A stretch of DNA of 10,423 nucleotides. It comes from Gammaproteobacteria bacterium (GTDB lineage Bacteria > Pseudomonadota > Gammaproteobacteria > Pseudomonadales > Azotimanducaceae_A). The stretch is taken from assembly GCA_026713405.1 (NCBI GenBank), contig JAPOON010000391.1, forward strand, positions 1 through 10,423. Direction: 5' to 3'. Made by a program: the position numbers and the translations under genes. Below, in pieces: positions 1 through 6,825 of this stretch (its first letter is position 1; every line of letters begins with the position of its first letter). The notes below the pieces were generated by a model, which saw only the letters and a program-made list of their open reading frames with translations, did not search any database and was not told the origin of the DNA.

Positions 1-1297
1 CCGCCCGCTGCGCCGGTGTGTGCGTCGAGTGAATCTGCGCATAGAGTTCCATGATGCCGGCCAGCGCCCTCTTCATGGCCGGCGGTTTCAGCATGAACTT
101 TGGCAGCATCTTGTAAACATGCACCAGGAGGGCCCGGTACTCGTAGACCAGGAGGTCGTCGAGTATCGAGGATGGCTTGATGCTGGTGCTCAGTTGCGCG
201 ATCTGCTCCCCGATCAGGCGCTGACAACTCATCTCCACCGGCAGCGCGTTCCCGACGCCCCAAGCCCGGAATGTGCGCCGCCCGTCGTCGAACACGTCCT
301 GCAGCCGGTCTTCCACCACGGCCCGGGCATTGCCCGCACGGACCGCCTTGCGCATCCGGAAGTGCTCGGCCCCGTCCATGCTGGCGATGGAGCGTGCGGT
401 TCCCCATTGGGTCTGAAAATCCTCGAGATAGTCCCGGGTGCGCAGAAAGTGCCGGCCCTTGCGGCCCAGCCAGCGGTTCGAGTCGGCGCCGGCGAGTATG
501 ACCATGTGGCGCCCCGGCGCCCTGAGTTCGAATACCGGGCCATGTATCCTGCTCTGCTCGGCCATGAACTTCGGCAGGTTGCCCGAACGGAAGGTTTTCG
601 AGAAGAGCATGTCGGCCAGGCTGACTGCCGGCAGTCGCCGCCGCCGGATGGCCCGCATGCTTTCCGGCGGCCGGTAGGAACTGCGCACCGCGTCCGCGAT
701 GGATCGGCCGATCAGGTCCATGCCGCTGAACAGTTCGATACGATCCTTGGCGAGTTCGTAGTCCTCGGGCTCCATCAGCGCCTGGAAGCCGCCGCAGTTG
801 TTTACCAGGCCGATGATCGCCACTTCCCTGGGGTCCGGAATCTCGTCGTCGAGCAGCGTGCGCATGATCCTGCCCCGGATTTCCTCGCCGGGCCGGCCGT
901 CGACGGTGGGATAGCGGCCGGAGCGGGCAACCTTCTTGGACAGGGTCCAGAAGCCTCCCGAGTCGAAGTCGAGAATGCCCAGTTCGACGAGGTTGTCCAA
1001 CGCGGATTCGCTGATGGCGTCGGCCCGCTGGGCAATGCGCTCCACCCAGAACTGCGGCGCATGATCCTCTGCATCGTCCACGATCCGGGCAAGGGTCGGG
1101 TCCAGCAGCTCGTCCCCGGTCGGGGTGGCATCCACCACGGTGAGCGACTCGAGATCCGAGTCAATGCGATTCTCCATGGCGAGGTCCATGAGCACGGCGC
1201 CCGCCATCGCACAAGACATCTGCCATTCCGGGATGGGGACGACATACCCCGTGTCTTCCTTGAGCAGCAGCAGCAGGATTTCTTCTGCAAATCTCAT
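1..1297 (-). CDS. GPP34 (GOLPH3-like) domain fused to cytochrome P450, 3' end beyond window
   Basis: The frame is open for 432 codons from the ATG at 1297-1295 to the left edge, so the C-terminus is missing. Residues 1-205 look like GPP34/GOLPH3: an AEEILLLLLKEDTGY opening, AGAVLMDLAMENRI, the PTGDELLDPTLARI motif at about 59-72, and DPREVAIIGLV followed by YELAKDRIELF near 155-190. In eukaryotes this fold binds phosphoinositide membranes; bacterial homologues are mostly uncharacterised. From about 210 the protein resembles a P450 N-terminus: a proline-rich lead-in, GPVFELRAPGRHMVILAG at 253-270, and the helix-C type motif MDGAEHFRMRK at 307-317 (His312, Arg316). The oxygen-binding helix I, ExxR and heme-cysteine loop would lie outside the window, so activity cannot be judged. 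No transmembrane helix is visible, so GPP34 may dock the oxygenase to membrane; that is inference. It is the last gene seen in the minus-strand cluster, 193 bp after the PotB-type permease. An alternative is a P450-like pseudoenzyme. Confidence 0.82.
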   Translation of the reverse strand, partial: MRFAEEILLLLLKEDTGYVVPIPEWQMSCAMAGAVLMDLAMENRIDSDLESLTVVDATPTGDELLDPTLARIVDDAEDHAPQFWVERIAQRADAISESALDNLVELGILDFDSGGFWTLSKKVARSGRYPTVDGRPGEEIRGRIMRTLLDDEIPDPREVAIIGLVNNCGGFQALMEPEDYELAKDRIELFSGMDLIGRSIADAVRSSYRPPESMRAIRRRRLPAVSLADMLFSKTFRSGNLPKFMAEQSRIHGPVFELRAPGRHMVILAGADSNRWLGRKGRHFLRTRDYLEDFQTQWGTARSIASMDGAEHFRMRKAVRAGNARAVVEDRLQDVFDDGRRTFRAWGVGNALPVEMSCQRLIGEQIAQLSTSIKPSSILDDLLVYEYRALLVHVYKMLPKFMLKPPAMKRALAGIMELYAQIHSTHTPAQRA

Positions 1298-1330
1298 GCA
1301 AATCTCATGCAAATCTCAGGCAAATCTCAT
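1287..1330 (-). repeat. Four tandem 11-bp repeats over the start of the GPP34-P450 gene
   Basis: Read on the minus strand, the unit ATGAGATTTGC occurs four times without gaps: 1330-1320, 1319-1309 (first base C instead of A), 1308-1298 and 1297-1287. The last copy contains the true start codon and the first codons of the GPP34-P450 gene. The unit is much more AT-rich than its surroundings. Because 11 is not a multiple of three, each ATG copy opens a new frame that ends at the TGA in the next copy, giving MRFA followed by stop. This looks like slippage duplication of a gene start. Confidence 0.95.
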
Positions 1331-1350
1331 GCCTGGTCCCTTGGTCTCAT
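1294..1350 (-). promoter_or_regulatory. Chain of mini-ORFs leading into the GPP34-P450 start by ATGA overlaps
   Basis: On the minus strand an ATG at 1350-1348 opens MRPRDQA and stops at a TGA (1329-1327) that overlaps the next ATG (1330-1328). That ATG reads MRFA and stops in the second repeat copy, whose start is CTG. A third ATG (1308-1306) reads MRFA and its TGA (1296-1294) overlaps the real start at 1297-1295. Good Shine-Dalgarno-like stretches precede the first ATG (GGAAGGGG, 8 nt away) and the second (AAGGGA, 6 nt away), while the real start has only a weak GAGAT. Translation of the oxygenase gene may therefore depend on termination and reinitiation from the leader. The reading frames are seen directly; the coupling is inference. 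Confidence 0.5.
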
Positions 1351-1490
1351 GATCACCGCCCCTTCCCGAACTCCAGAACAACAAGCCAGATTAGCAGAAA
1401 CAGCCAGGCAGACTAACAAATGAGTCGAATCCACGCTTGCACAGGCCGGTGTTGCGATCGCAGGCAGCGCGTTCGGTATCGGCCACACGA

Positions 1491-2771
1491 TTATCCCAGA
1501 CGCATCCGTTCCACGCCCACCAGCCGGTCGAACAGGAGGTAGAGTACCACCACGCAGGCGAGCAGCAAGCCACCCAGTGCTGCCGCAAGCCCCCAGTTGA
1601 GCGACTGCTGCATATGGTAGGCAATCATGTTCGAGATGAGCTGTCCGGTACGGCCACCGACCAGCGCCGGGGTGATGTAGTAACCGATCGCGAGAATGAA
1701 GACCAGCAGCGACCCCGCGCCTACCCCCGGAAGCGTCTGCGGCCAGTACACGCGCCGGAACGACTGGAAGAAGGTGCCGCCCAGGGATGTGGCGGCGCGC
1801 ATGTAGTGGGGCGGGATGGTGCGCATTACCGAATAGAGGGGCAGCACCATGAACGGCAGCAGCACGTGGGTCATGGCGACCATGGTCCCGGTCATGTTGT
1901 AGATCATCGCCAGGCGATCCTCCTCGCCGAGCAGCCCCGCCGCTACCAGCACGTCGTTCACCACGCCCTGTGACTGCAGCAGCACGATCCAGGACGTGGT
2001 GCGCACCAGCAGCGATGTCCAGAACGGCACCAGCACCAGCAGCAGCAGCAGATTGGCCCGGTTCGGCGGCGCCTGCGCGATCAGGTAGGCCACCGGATAG
2101 CCCAGCGCCAGGCACAGCAGGGTGATGGCGAGGCTGACCAGCAGGGTGCGGCCGAGCAGCGGCAGGTAAATGCGCAGTTCCGGCGGTTGCGCAACGATGC
2201 TGCCGTCTCCGGACTGTGTCAGGTCCACGGCATTCAGGTAGTGCCGCGCCGTAAACCGTTCCCCCGCGCGGCGTACGGCGAGCCAGGTATCTACCTCGCC
2301 CCAGGCATCATCAATACCGAGCAGGGTATCGCGCCAGGCTGTGGTATCGCCGGACAGTTGCCCGGCGCCTTCCGGCCCGTGGTCGCTCCCGGGCGGGGCG
2401 GCGTCGCGCAGTTGCCGTGCCGTGCGCGAAAGTACGCCGCGCATGCCGCTCTGCAGGCGGTTGATGCGGGTTGCCACCTGCCCCAGGGTGCGGGTCTCCC
2501 GTGCCAGGCGAATCTCCCGGGCCGCGGCCGCATACACCGCTTCGCCGGGCAACCCGGCAGCATCCCAGGCGCGCAACAGGGCCAGCGTCTCGGGCAGCGC
2601 GTCCGCCACCACCGGCGTATGAACGCTGCGCGTCAGCATGGCGCCCAGCGGAACGATGAAGGTCACGCCGATGAAAGCCAGCAGCGGCAGCACCAGCAGC
2701 CAGGCCTTCAGACTCCGGGCTGAAGCAGATGCCAACCGGGTTCTTCCCTCTGCCGCAACAGTCCCGGCCAT
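1491..2771 (-). CDS. ABC transporter permease, PotB type, with long extracytoplasmic insertion
   Basis: An inner-membrane permease of the spermidine/putrescine/opine importer class, 426 aa. TM1 is at about 24-45. Residues 46-205 form a long hydrophilic insertion that would face the periplasm. The usual permease core follows: helices near 206-232, 240-265, 295-315, 352-370 and 395-416, with the EAA coupling loop MRAATSLGGTFFQSFRR at about 324-340 that contacts the ATPase. E. coli PotB is only about 280 aa, so nearly all the extra length is the insertion. I chose the ATG at 2771-2769 because GGAG lies 8 nt upstream; an in-frame GTG at 2789 would add six residues. It lies 90 bp after the ATPase gene and acts with the second permease (3962-4783). 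Substrate is not readable from sequence. Confidence 0.9.
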   Translation of the reverse strand: MAGTVAAEGRTRLASASARSLKAWLLVLPLLAFIGVTFIVPLGAMLTRSVHTPVVADALPETLALLRAWDAAGLPGEAVYAAAAREIRLARETRTLGQVATRINRLQSGMRGVLSRTARQLRDAAPPGSDHGPEGAGQLSGDTTAWRDTLLGIDDAWGEVDTWLAVRRAGERFTARHYLNAVDLTQSGDGSIVAQPPELRIYLPLLGRTLLVSLAITLLCLALGYPVAYLIAQAPPNRANLLLLLVLVPFWTSLLVRTTSWIVLLQSQGVVNDVLVAAGLLGEEDRLAMIYNMTGTMVAMTHVLLPFMVLPLYSVMRTIPPHYMRAATSLGGTFFQSFRRVYWPQTLPGVGAGSLLVFILAIGYYITPALVGGRTGQLISNMIAYHMQQSLNWGLAAALGGLLLACVVVLYLLFDRLVGVERMRLG

Positions 2772-2815
2772 CAGGCTTTCTCCAGACACTTCATTGGCGC
2801 ACGAGGATGTCGAAC

Positions 2816-2836
2816 GAAACAGGTCTGCACCTGTTC
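2816..2836 (-). other. Small hairpin between ATPase and PotB-type permease genes
   Basis: AACAGGT (2818-2824) and ACCTGTT (2829-2835) form a perfect 7-bp stem with a 4-nt loop in the 90-bp gap between two transporter genes. There is no long U-run, so full termination is unlikely. It could be an mRNA processing or stability element, or chance. Confidence 0.35.
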
Positions 2837-2861
2837 ACTGCCGCCGGTTCGAGCCTGGTGA

Positions 2862-3965
2862 TCACTCCGGCCGCTCGTCGTCCGGGATAAGCGCTCGGCA
2901 ATCCAGCGGTGTGAAACCGATGCGCACCCGGTCATTTTCCAGCACGGCGCCGTGGCCCACGGTGTTGGCGATCTTGATGACGAAGTCGGAACTCCCGCAT
3001 ACCGTGAGCCGTACCCGCAGGTGATCGCCGAGGAAAACGATGTCGTCCACCTCGGCTTCAAATTCGTTGCTGTAGCGCCCCGGCTCCGGGTCCAGCGCAA
3101 CGCGTTCAGGGCGGATCGCCAGGGTGACCGCGTCGCCGGCCCCACGCGGGGAAACCAGGAAAGCCTTGACGATGCCATGGCCGGTGTCCGCCTCGCAGAT
3201 GTCCCTGTCCACCCCGAGTACGCGCCCGCTGAGCAGGTTGTTGTCACCGATGAAAGTGGCGACGAAACCGCGCTCCGGCTCCTCGTAGAGCACCTCGGGC
3301 GGTGCTACCTGCTCGATGCGCCCGCGGTTGAAGACGGCCACCCGGTCCGACATCGCCATCGCTTCCTGCTGGTCGTGGGTCACATAGACCACGGTCACGC
3401 CCAGGGTGCGCTGGATGCGCCGGATCTCGTACTGCATCTCCTCGCGCAGGCGCCGGTCCAGGGCGCCCAGCGGTTCGTCCATCAACACGAGGCGCGGCTC
3501 GAACACCAGGGCACGGGCTATGGCGACGCGCTGCTGCTGGCCGCCGGAAAGTTCACCGGGCTTGCGGTCCTCGAAACCTTCCAGCCGCACCAGGCGCAAG
3601 GCGCGCTGCACCCGCTCGGCGATTCCGGTGCGCTCGATGCGGCGTACCTCGAGGGGAAAGGCCAGGTTCTCGCCCACCGAGAGGTGCGGGAACAGGGCGT
3701 AATTCTGGAACACCATGCCGATGTTGCGGCGCCGCGGCGGCACCTTGCCGATACTGTTGCCGGCAATGCGGATATCGCCACCGGTCGGCTCCTCGAAACC
3801 CGCCAGCATCATCAGGCAGGTCGTCTTGCCGGACCCGGAGGGCCCGAGCAGGGTCAGGAATTCCCCTTCGTCCACCGTCAGGTTCAGGTCGCGCACGACC
3901 AGCTTGCGGCCGTCGTAACTCTTGCTGACGCCTTCGAACTCGACGTGGGGGATGTTCGCACTCAT
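2862..3965 (-). CDS. ABC transporter ATPase, PotA type
   Basis: The cytoplasmic nucleotide-binding subunit, 367 aa, powering the importer. All ATPase motifs are intact: Walker A GPSGSGKT at 41-48, Q-loop Gln87 in [10 protein letters not shown], signature LSGGQQQR at 139-146, Walker B LVLMDEP at 159-165, D-loop near 167-170, and the switch His197 in VTHDQ. Residues from about 240 to the end form the TOBE-type regulatory domain, starting near [10 protein letters not shown] and including IRPERV at 284-289. Length matches PotA-like proteins (E. coli PotA 378 aa). The ATG at 3965-3963 overlaps the stop of the upstream permease gene as ATGA. No clear ribosome site precedes it, so translational coupling is likely. 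The frame stays open upstream to about 4598, but that stretch lies inside the permease gene and is not part of this protein. Substrate specificity is unknown. Confidence 0.95.
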   Translation of the reverse strand: MSANIPHVEFEGVSKSYDGRKLVVRDLNLTVDEGEFLTLLGPSGSGKTTCLMMLAGFEEPTGGDIRIAGNSIGKVPPRRRNIGMVFQNYALFPHLSVGENLAFPLEVRRIERTGIAERVQRALRLVRLEGFEDRKPGELSGGQQQRVAIARALVFEPRLVLMDEPLGALDRRLREEMQYEIRRIQRTLGVTVVYVTHDQQEAMAMSDRVAVFNRGRIEQVAPPEVLYEEPERGFVATFIGDNNLLSGRVLGVDRDICEADTGHGIVKAFLVSPRGAGDAVTLAIRPERVALDPEPGRYSNEFEAEVDDIVFLGDHLRVRLTVCGSSDFVIKIANTVGHGAVLENDRVRIGFTPLDCRALIPDDERPE

Positions 3966-4783
3966 GCCGTTGCCGCCGCCGGCCGATCGGACCCGCCTCC
4001 GCGTCCGCGCAGCCATTGCACCGCAGCCATCAGCAATAGCGCGAACGCGATCAGGAAGGTGGCCACCGCCAGGATCGCCGGACTGATCTGTTCCCGCACC
4101 CCGGCCCACATCTCCCTGGGCACGGTGCGCTGCTCGACGCCGCCCATGAACAGCACCGTCACCACTTCGTCGAACGAGGTTGCGAAGGCAAACAGGGCAC
4201 CGGAAACGATTCCCGGAAGCACGAGGGGAAGTTGCACGCGGCGGAAGGCGCGCCAGGGCCCGGCCCCGAGGCTCGCCGCTGCGCGGACAAGGTTGTTGTC
4301 GAACCCGGCCAGTGTAGCGGTCACCGTGATGACGACGAAGGGTGTCCCCAGTGCAGCGTGCGCCAGGATCAGCCCCAGGTGGGTCTGGGCGAGGCCGACG
4401 CTGGAGTAGAAAAAGAACATGCCCGCGGCGGAGACGATCACCGGCGTGACCATGGGAGAGATAAGCAGGCTCATGGCAGCGGCCCGGCCCGGCATCGACG
4501 GGCTCGCCAGCCCCAGTGCCGCCAGCACGCCGAGCACGGTGGCCAGAACGGTGGCGGAAACACCGATGACGAGGCTGTTGACCAGCGCCCGCCGCCACTC
4601 ACCGTCACCGGCCACGGCCTCGTACCAGCGCAGTGACCAGGCATCCGGATCGAGCCTGAGCATGCCGTCGGTAAAGGTGAAATACGGTTCCGCATTGAAG
4701 CTGAGGGGCACAATGACCAGAATCGGCGCAATCAGGAAAACGAATACCGCCGCACAGAAGGCGACATGGAGTAGACGGCCCAA
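3962..4783 (-). CDS. ABC transporter permease, PotC type
   Basis: The second inner-membrane permease, 273 aa, close to the usual PotC length (264 aa). Hydrophobic segments lie at about 7-28, 68-92, 104-126, 136-158, 192-212 and 235-258. The EAA loop is VRAAASLGAGPWRAFRR at about 166-182, followed by LPLVLPGI, typical of this class. The opening LLHVAFCAAVFVFLIAPILV matches where PotC-like proteins normally begin. The only suitable start is a TTG at 4783-4781, preceded by GAGAG at 7 nt; no in-frame ATG fits. The gene follows the Rieske oxygenase by 133 bp and its stop overlaps the ATPase start by 4 bp. With the ATPase and PotB-type permease it forms a complete membrane unit, but no solute-binding protein is adjacent. 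Confidence 0.92.
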   Translation of the reverse strand: MGRLLHVAFCAAVFVFLIAPILVIVPLSFNAEPYFTFTDGMLRLDPDAWSLRWYEAVAGDGEWRRALVNSLVIGVSATVLATVLGVLAALGLASPSMPGRAAAMSLLISPMVTPVIVSAAGMFFFYSSVGLAQTHLGLILAHAALGTPFVVITVTATLAGFDNNLVRAAASLGAGPWRAFRRVQLPLVLPGIVSGALFAFATSFDEVVTVLFMGGVEQRTVPREMWAGVREQISPAILAVATFLIAFALLLMAAVQWLRGRGGGSDRPAAATA

Positions 4784-4916
4784 GCTGGAACTCTCTATTT
4801 GCCTGTTTCGCGAATGGACTGCGTCGATCCCGCCAGAATCCCACCCGGCGCGGAAAGGTACCCGATGTGCGGACCTGCCGCCACCGCACCCCGGTCACGG
4901 CAGCGGCCGGGAAGCG

Positions 4917-5981
4917 CTATGCCCTGCCGACGATAAGCTTGGGTGTGCTGACCCGTTCGCTCCCGTAGAACTGGTCGCAGTACCGGCGGTACGCCAGGAT
5001 CTCGCCATCGGCGCGATTGAGCCGCGGCCGTGGCAGAAACCGCTTGCGACTCCAGACGACCACGTCCTCCGCGACGTATCCCGCCTCCTTCGCCAGCACG
5101 AGTCTGTTCATCAAGTCGACGCGCGCCCGCAAGGGCAGGAACCTGAAGCCGAATACCGCCCGTTTCGGCCGCCGCATGTCGCCCACCCGGCTCGCCAGCG
5201 TCAGGTCGATGGACGTGCCGTCGACGGGGGTGGACAGAACCCACAGGCGCGCCCGGTAGCCTATGGAACGTTCATGGAAGTCGACCTGGGAATAACCCAG
5301 CCCGTGGACGTGGGTGACGGTGGCGACATCGAAAGTCGTATTCAGCGGCCCGGCGAGACGGATTCGGGCCCTGAATTCGAAGCAACTGCGGAGATAGGCG
5401 CCGTCGATCATGAGTTTTTCGGTGCGCTGCACGTTTTCGTAGCCGTGCACGTAGCGAAGGTGGGCCAGGTCCACGGAGTTTTCGGTGGTCTCCTGGGGAT
5501 GGCCCGGAATCCGGATCGTGCGGTGCCGGATGTTGCTCCAGCCTTCCAGCTGTTGCGACTCTTCCGGAAGCTGCCATTGCGCCTGACGGCCTCCGATTCC
5601 CCACCACCCGAAGACCAAGCCTTCGAGTTCGGTGGTCTCATAGACATTCAGGCGCGCCGAAGCCGGGGGCGGGGCGTAGGGTGTCGCCACGCACTGGCCG
5701 TTGGTAACGAACTCAAAACCGTGGAAAGGACAGACGAGGCGGCCGTTACATACCCGGGCACCCGCCTTTGGCGCCAGGAAAGCGCCCATGTGCGGGCAGA
5801 ACGCCTCGGCCATGCAGATCCGGTCCTCATCGTCACACCAGAGGACGATCTCCTCGCCCAGCCAGGTCTTGTGGATGATCTTCTTCCGGCGAATTTCTTC
5901 CCGGCTGGCGACGAAGTACCATCCTTCCGGAAACGGAGGCAGTGCCGGACTTTCGTTCGATTCAAAGGGAGTCGCAGGCAT
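4917..5981 (-). CDS. Rieske non-heme iron oxygenase, KshA/Neverland-like
   Basis: An oxygenase of 354 aa from the chosen start. The Rieske [2Fe-2S] site is CPHMGAF (Cys62, His64) plus CPFHGF (Cys84, His87). The mononuclear iron site is ENSVDLAHLRYVH, with Asn168, Asp171, His174 and His179, and Asp306 in AEDVVVW as the likely third ligand. The tail motif RRYCDQFYGSE and the ENSVD arrangement recall the clade of 3-ketosteroid 9-alpha-hydroxylase KshA and the sterol desaturases DAF-36/Neverland; this is by eye. Members use electrons from a separate reductase, not found here. I chose the ATG at 5981-5979 because GAGG lies 9 nt upstream and homologues begin near FPEGWY. The frame reaches an ATG at 6062, adding 27 residues, but that one has no ribosome site and sits in the AT-rich promoter-like stretch. 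First gene of the minus-strand cluster; actual substrate unknown. Confidence 0.9.
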   Translation of the reverse strand: MPATPFESNESPALPPFPEGWYFVASREEIRRKKIIHKTWLGEEIVLWCDDEDRICMAEAFCPHMGAFLAPKAGARVCNGRLVCPFHGFEFVTNGQCVATPYAPPPASARLNVYETTELEGLVFGWWGIGGRQAQWQLPEESQQLEGWSNIRHRTIRIPGHPQETTENSVDLAHLRYVHGYENVQRTEKLMIDGAYLRSCFEFRARIRLAGPLNTTFDVATVTHVHGLGYSQVDFHERSIGYRARLWVLSTPVDGTSIDLTLASRVGDMRRPKRAVFGFRFLPLRARVDLMNRLVLAKEAGYVAEDVVVWSRKRFLPRPRLNRADGEILAYRRYCDQFYGSERVSTPKLIVGRA

Positions 5982-6042
5982 AACGCAGGCCCTCGTCTCT
6001 GGCTTTGTTGACCGCACCAGTACATCTGCAGCGGCAGGGCGA

Positions 6043-6069
6043 ACTGTACCAGATTTTGTCATTTTTCAA
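6043..6069 (-). promoter_or_regulatory. Candidate sigma70-type promoter for the oxygenase-transporter cluster
   Basis: On the minus strand TTGAAA (6069-6064) is followed after 15 bp by an extended -10, TGG-TACAGT (-10 hexamer at 6048-6043). The spacer is a little short, but the extended -10 can compensate. It lies in the one clearly AT-rich stretch of the window (about 6052-6086). Transcription would start near 6036, downstream of the ATG at 6062, which supports the shorter Rieske protein starting at 5981. Confidence 0.4.
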
Positions 6070-6234
6070 AAACAAAAATTTTCGATCGTTTCCCGTGCAC
6101 ACTCCACAGCGCACCGGCAGGCGGCGACGGGCCGGCCGGAAGCGTTGCACGGTGCCCGCCAGTTCGCTCAAGCGCCGGAATTTCGCACGGAGTTGGTGTT
6201 AAATGGCCCCGGTCGTTTCCCCGGGGGGAAGCAC

Positions 6235-6825
6235 TTGTCAGCACTCATCTATTGCCTCGCCTTCGTGGGCGGCTTCGTGATCATGTCCCTGGAACTGCTC
6301 GGGGGGCGCGTGATGGCGCCCTATTTCGGCAGCAGCATCTATGTCTGGGGCAGCATCATCACCGTGTTCATGGCAAGCCTGGCAATCGGTTACCTGCTCG
6401 GCGGGCGCTGGTCGCTCGCCAACCCCTCGCTGATCCGCTTCGGATGCATCTTTCTCGGCGGTGCCGTGCTGCTCTACCCGCTGGTCTACTTCAGCGAGCC
6501 TGCCATGGCCTGGATCTTCGAGCGCATCGAAGACCCCCGATACGGATCACTGGCAGCGTCGTGCCTGCTGTTCGTGCTGCCGACCGTCATGCTCGGCATG
6601 ATCTCGCCCTATTCCGTGCGCCTTCTGGTCAAGTCCACCGAGGAGTCGGGCAACATCGCCGGGCGGCTGTATTTCGTTTCCACCTTCGGCAGCACCCTGG
6701 GCACCCTGGGAACAAGCTTCTACTTCGTGCTCTGGTTCGAAATTGACACCATTCTCACGCTGCTGACTGTTGCCCTGGTGCCAATGGGCGTCCTGGCGAT
6801 CGCATTCGGGGCGAGGCGCCGATGA
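6235..6825 (+). CDS. Spermidine-synthase-like integral membrane protein (membrane half)
   Basis: A 196-aa membrane protein matching the N-terminal part of the proteins annotated as fused MFS/spermidine synthases. Six hydrophobic segments are seen at about 3-24, 35-57, 66-85, 106-127, 145-169 and 172-192. Family-like sequence includes MSLELLGGRVMAPYFGSSI followed by VWGSII near 17-42, and IAGRLYFVSTFGSTLG at 141-156. I chose the TTG at 6235-6237, preceded by GGGGGGAAG a few bases upstream, because it begins TM1 properly. An in-frame GTG at 6196 is possible but has poor spacing. The frame remains open further upstream into the Rieske gene on the other strand, which is not part of this gene. Its stop overlaps the next start as ATGA, so both halves are probably made together. 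Its biochemical role is not established. Confidence 0.82.
   Translation: MSALIYCLAFVGGFVIMSLELLGGRVMAPYFGSSIYVWGSIITVFMASLAIGYLLGGRWSLANPSLIRFGCIFLGGAVLLYPLVYFSEPAMAWIFERIEDPRYGSLAASCLLFVLPTVMLGMISPYSVRLLVKSTEESGNIAGRLYFVSTFGSTLGTLGTSFYFVLWFEIDTILTLLTVALVPMGVLAIAFGARRR

Noticed and set aside
20..1423. Long plus-strand open frame of 467 codons across the left end
   Set aside because: Its protein resembles nothing recognisable and is rich in His, Pro, Arg and Gly, as expected of an antisense frame in GC-rich DNA. The minus-strand frame there encodes clear GPP34 and P450 motifs.
1331..1490. Possible sigma70 promoter or small gene between the PotB-type permease and the GPP34-P450 gene
   Set aside because: TTGTTA and TAATCT-like boxes can be found on the minus strand, but the spacing is poor (about 20 bp). 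No short frame other than the mini-ORF at 1350 has a ribosome site.
2952..4409. Plus-strand open frame of 485 codons
   Set aside because: It lies antisense to the ATPase and PotC-type permease, whose motifs are all intact. No domain is recognisable.
3966..4598. Upstream continuation of the ATPase frame that would make a 578-residue protein
   Set aside because: The added stretch lies within the PotC-type permease gene in another frame and has no family sequence. The ATG at 3965 fits PotA-like proteins and the ATGA overlap.
4419..6011. Plus-strand open frame of 530 codons opposite the Rieske and permease genes
   Set aside because: Antisense shadow; the opposite strand has the Rieske cysteines and histidines and the permease EAA loop.
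5701..6234. Upstream extension of the spermidine-synthase-like membrane protein
   Set aside because: It runs antisense into the Rieske gene, and homologues begin with TM1, which the TTG at 6235 introduces.
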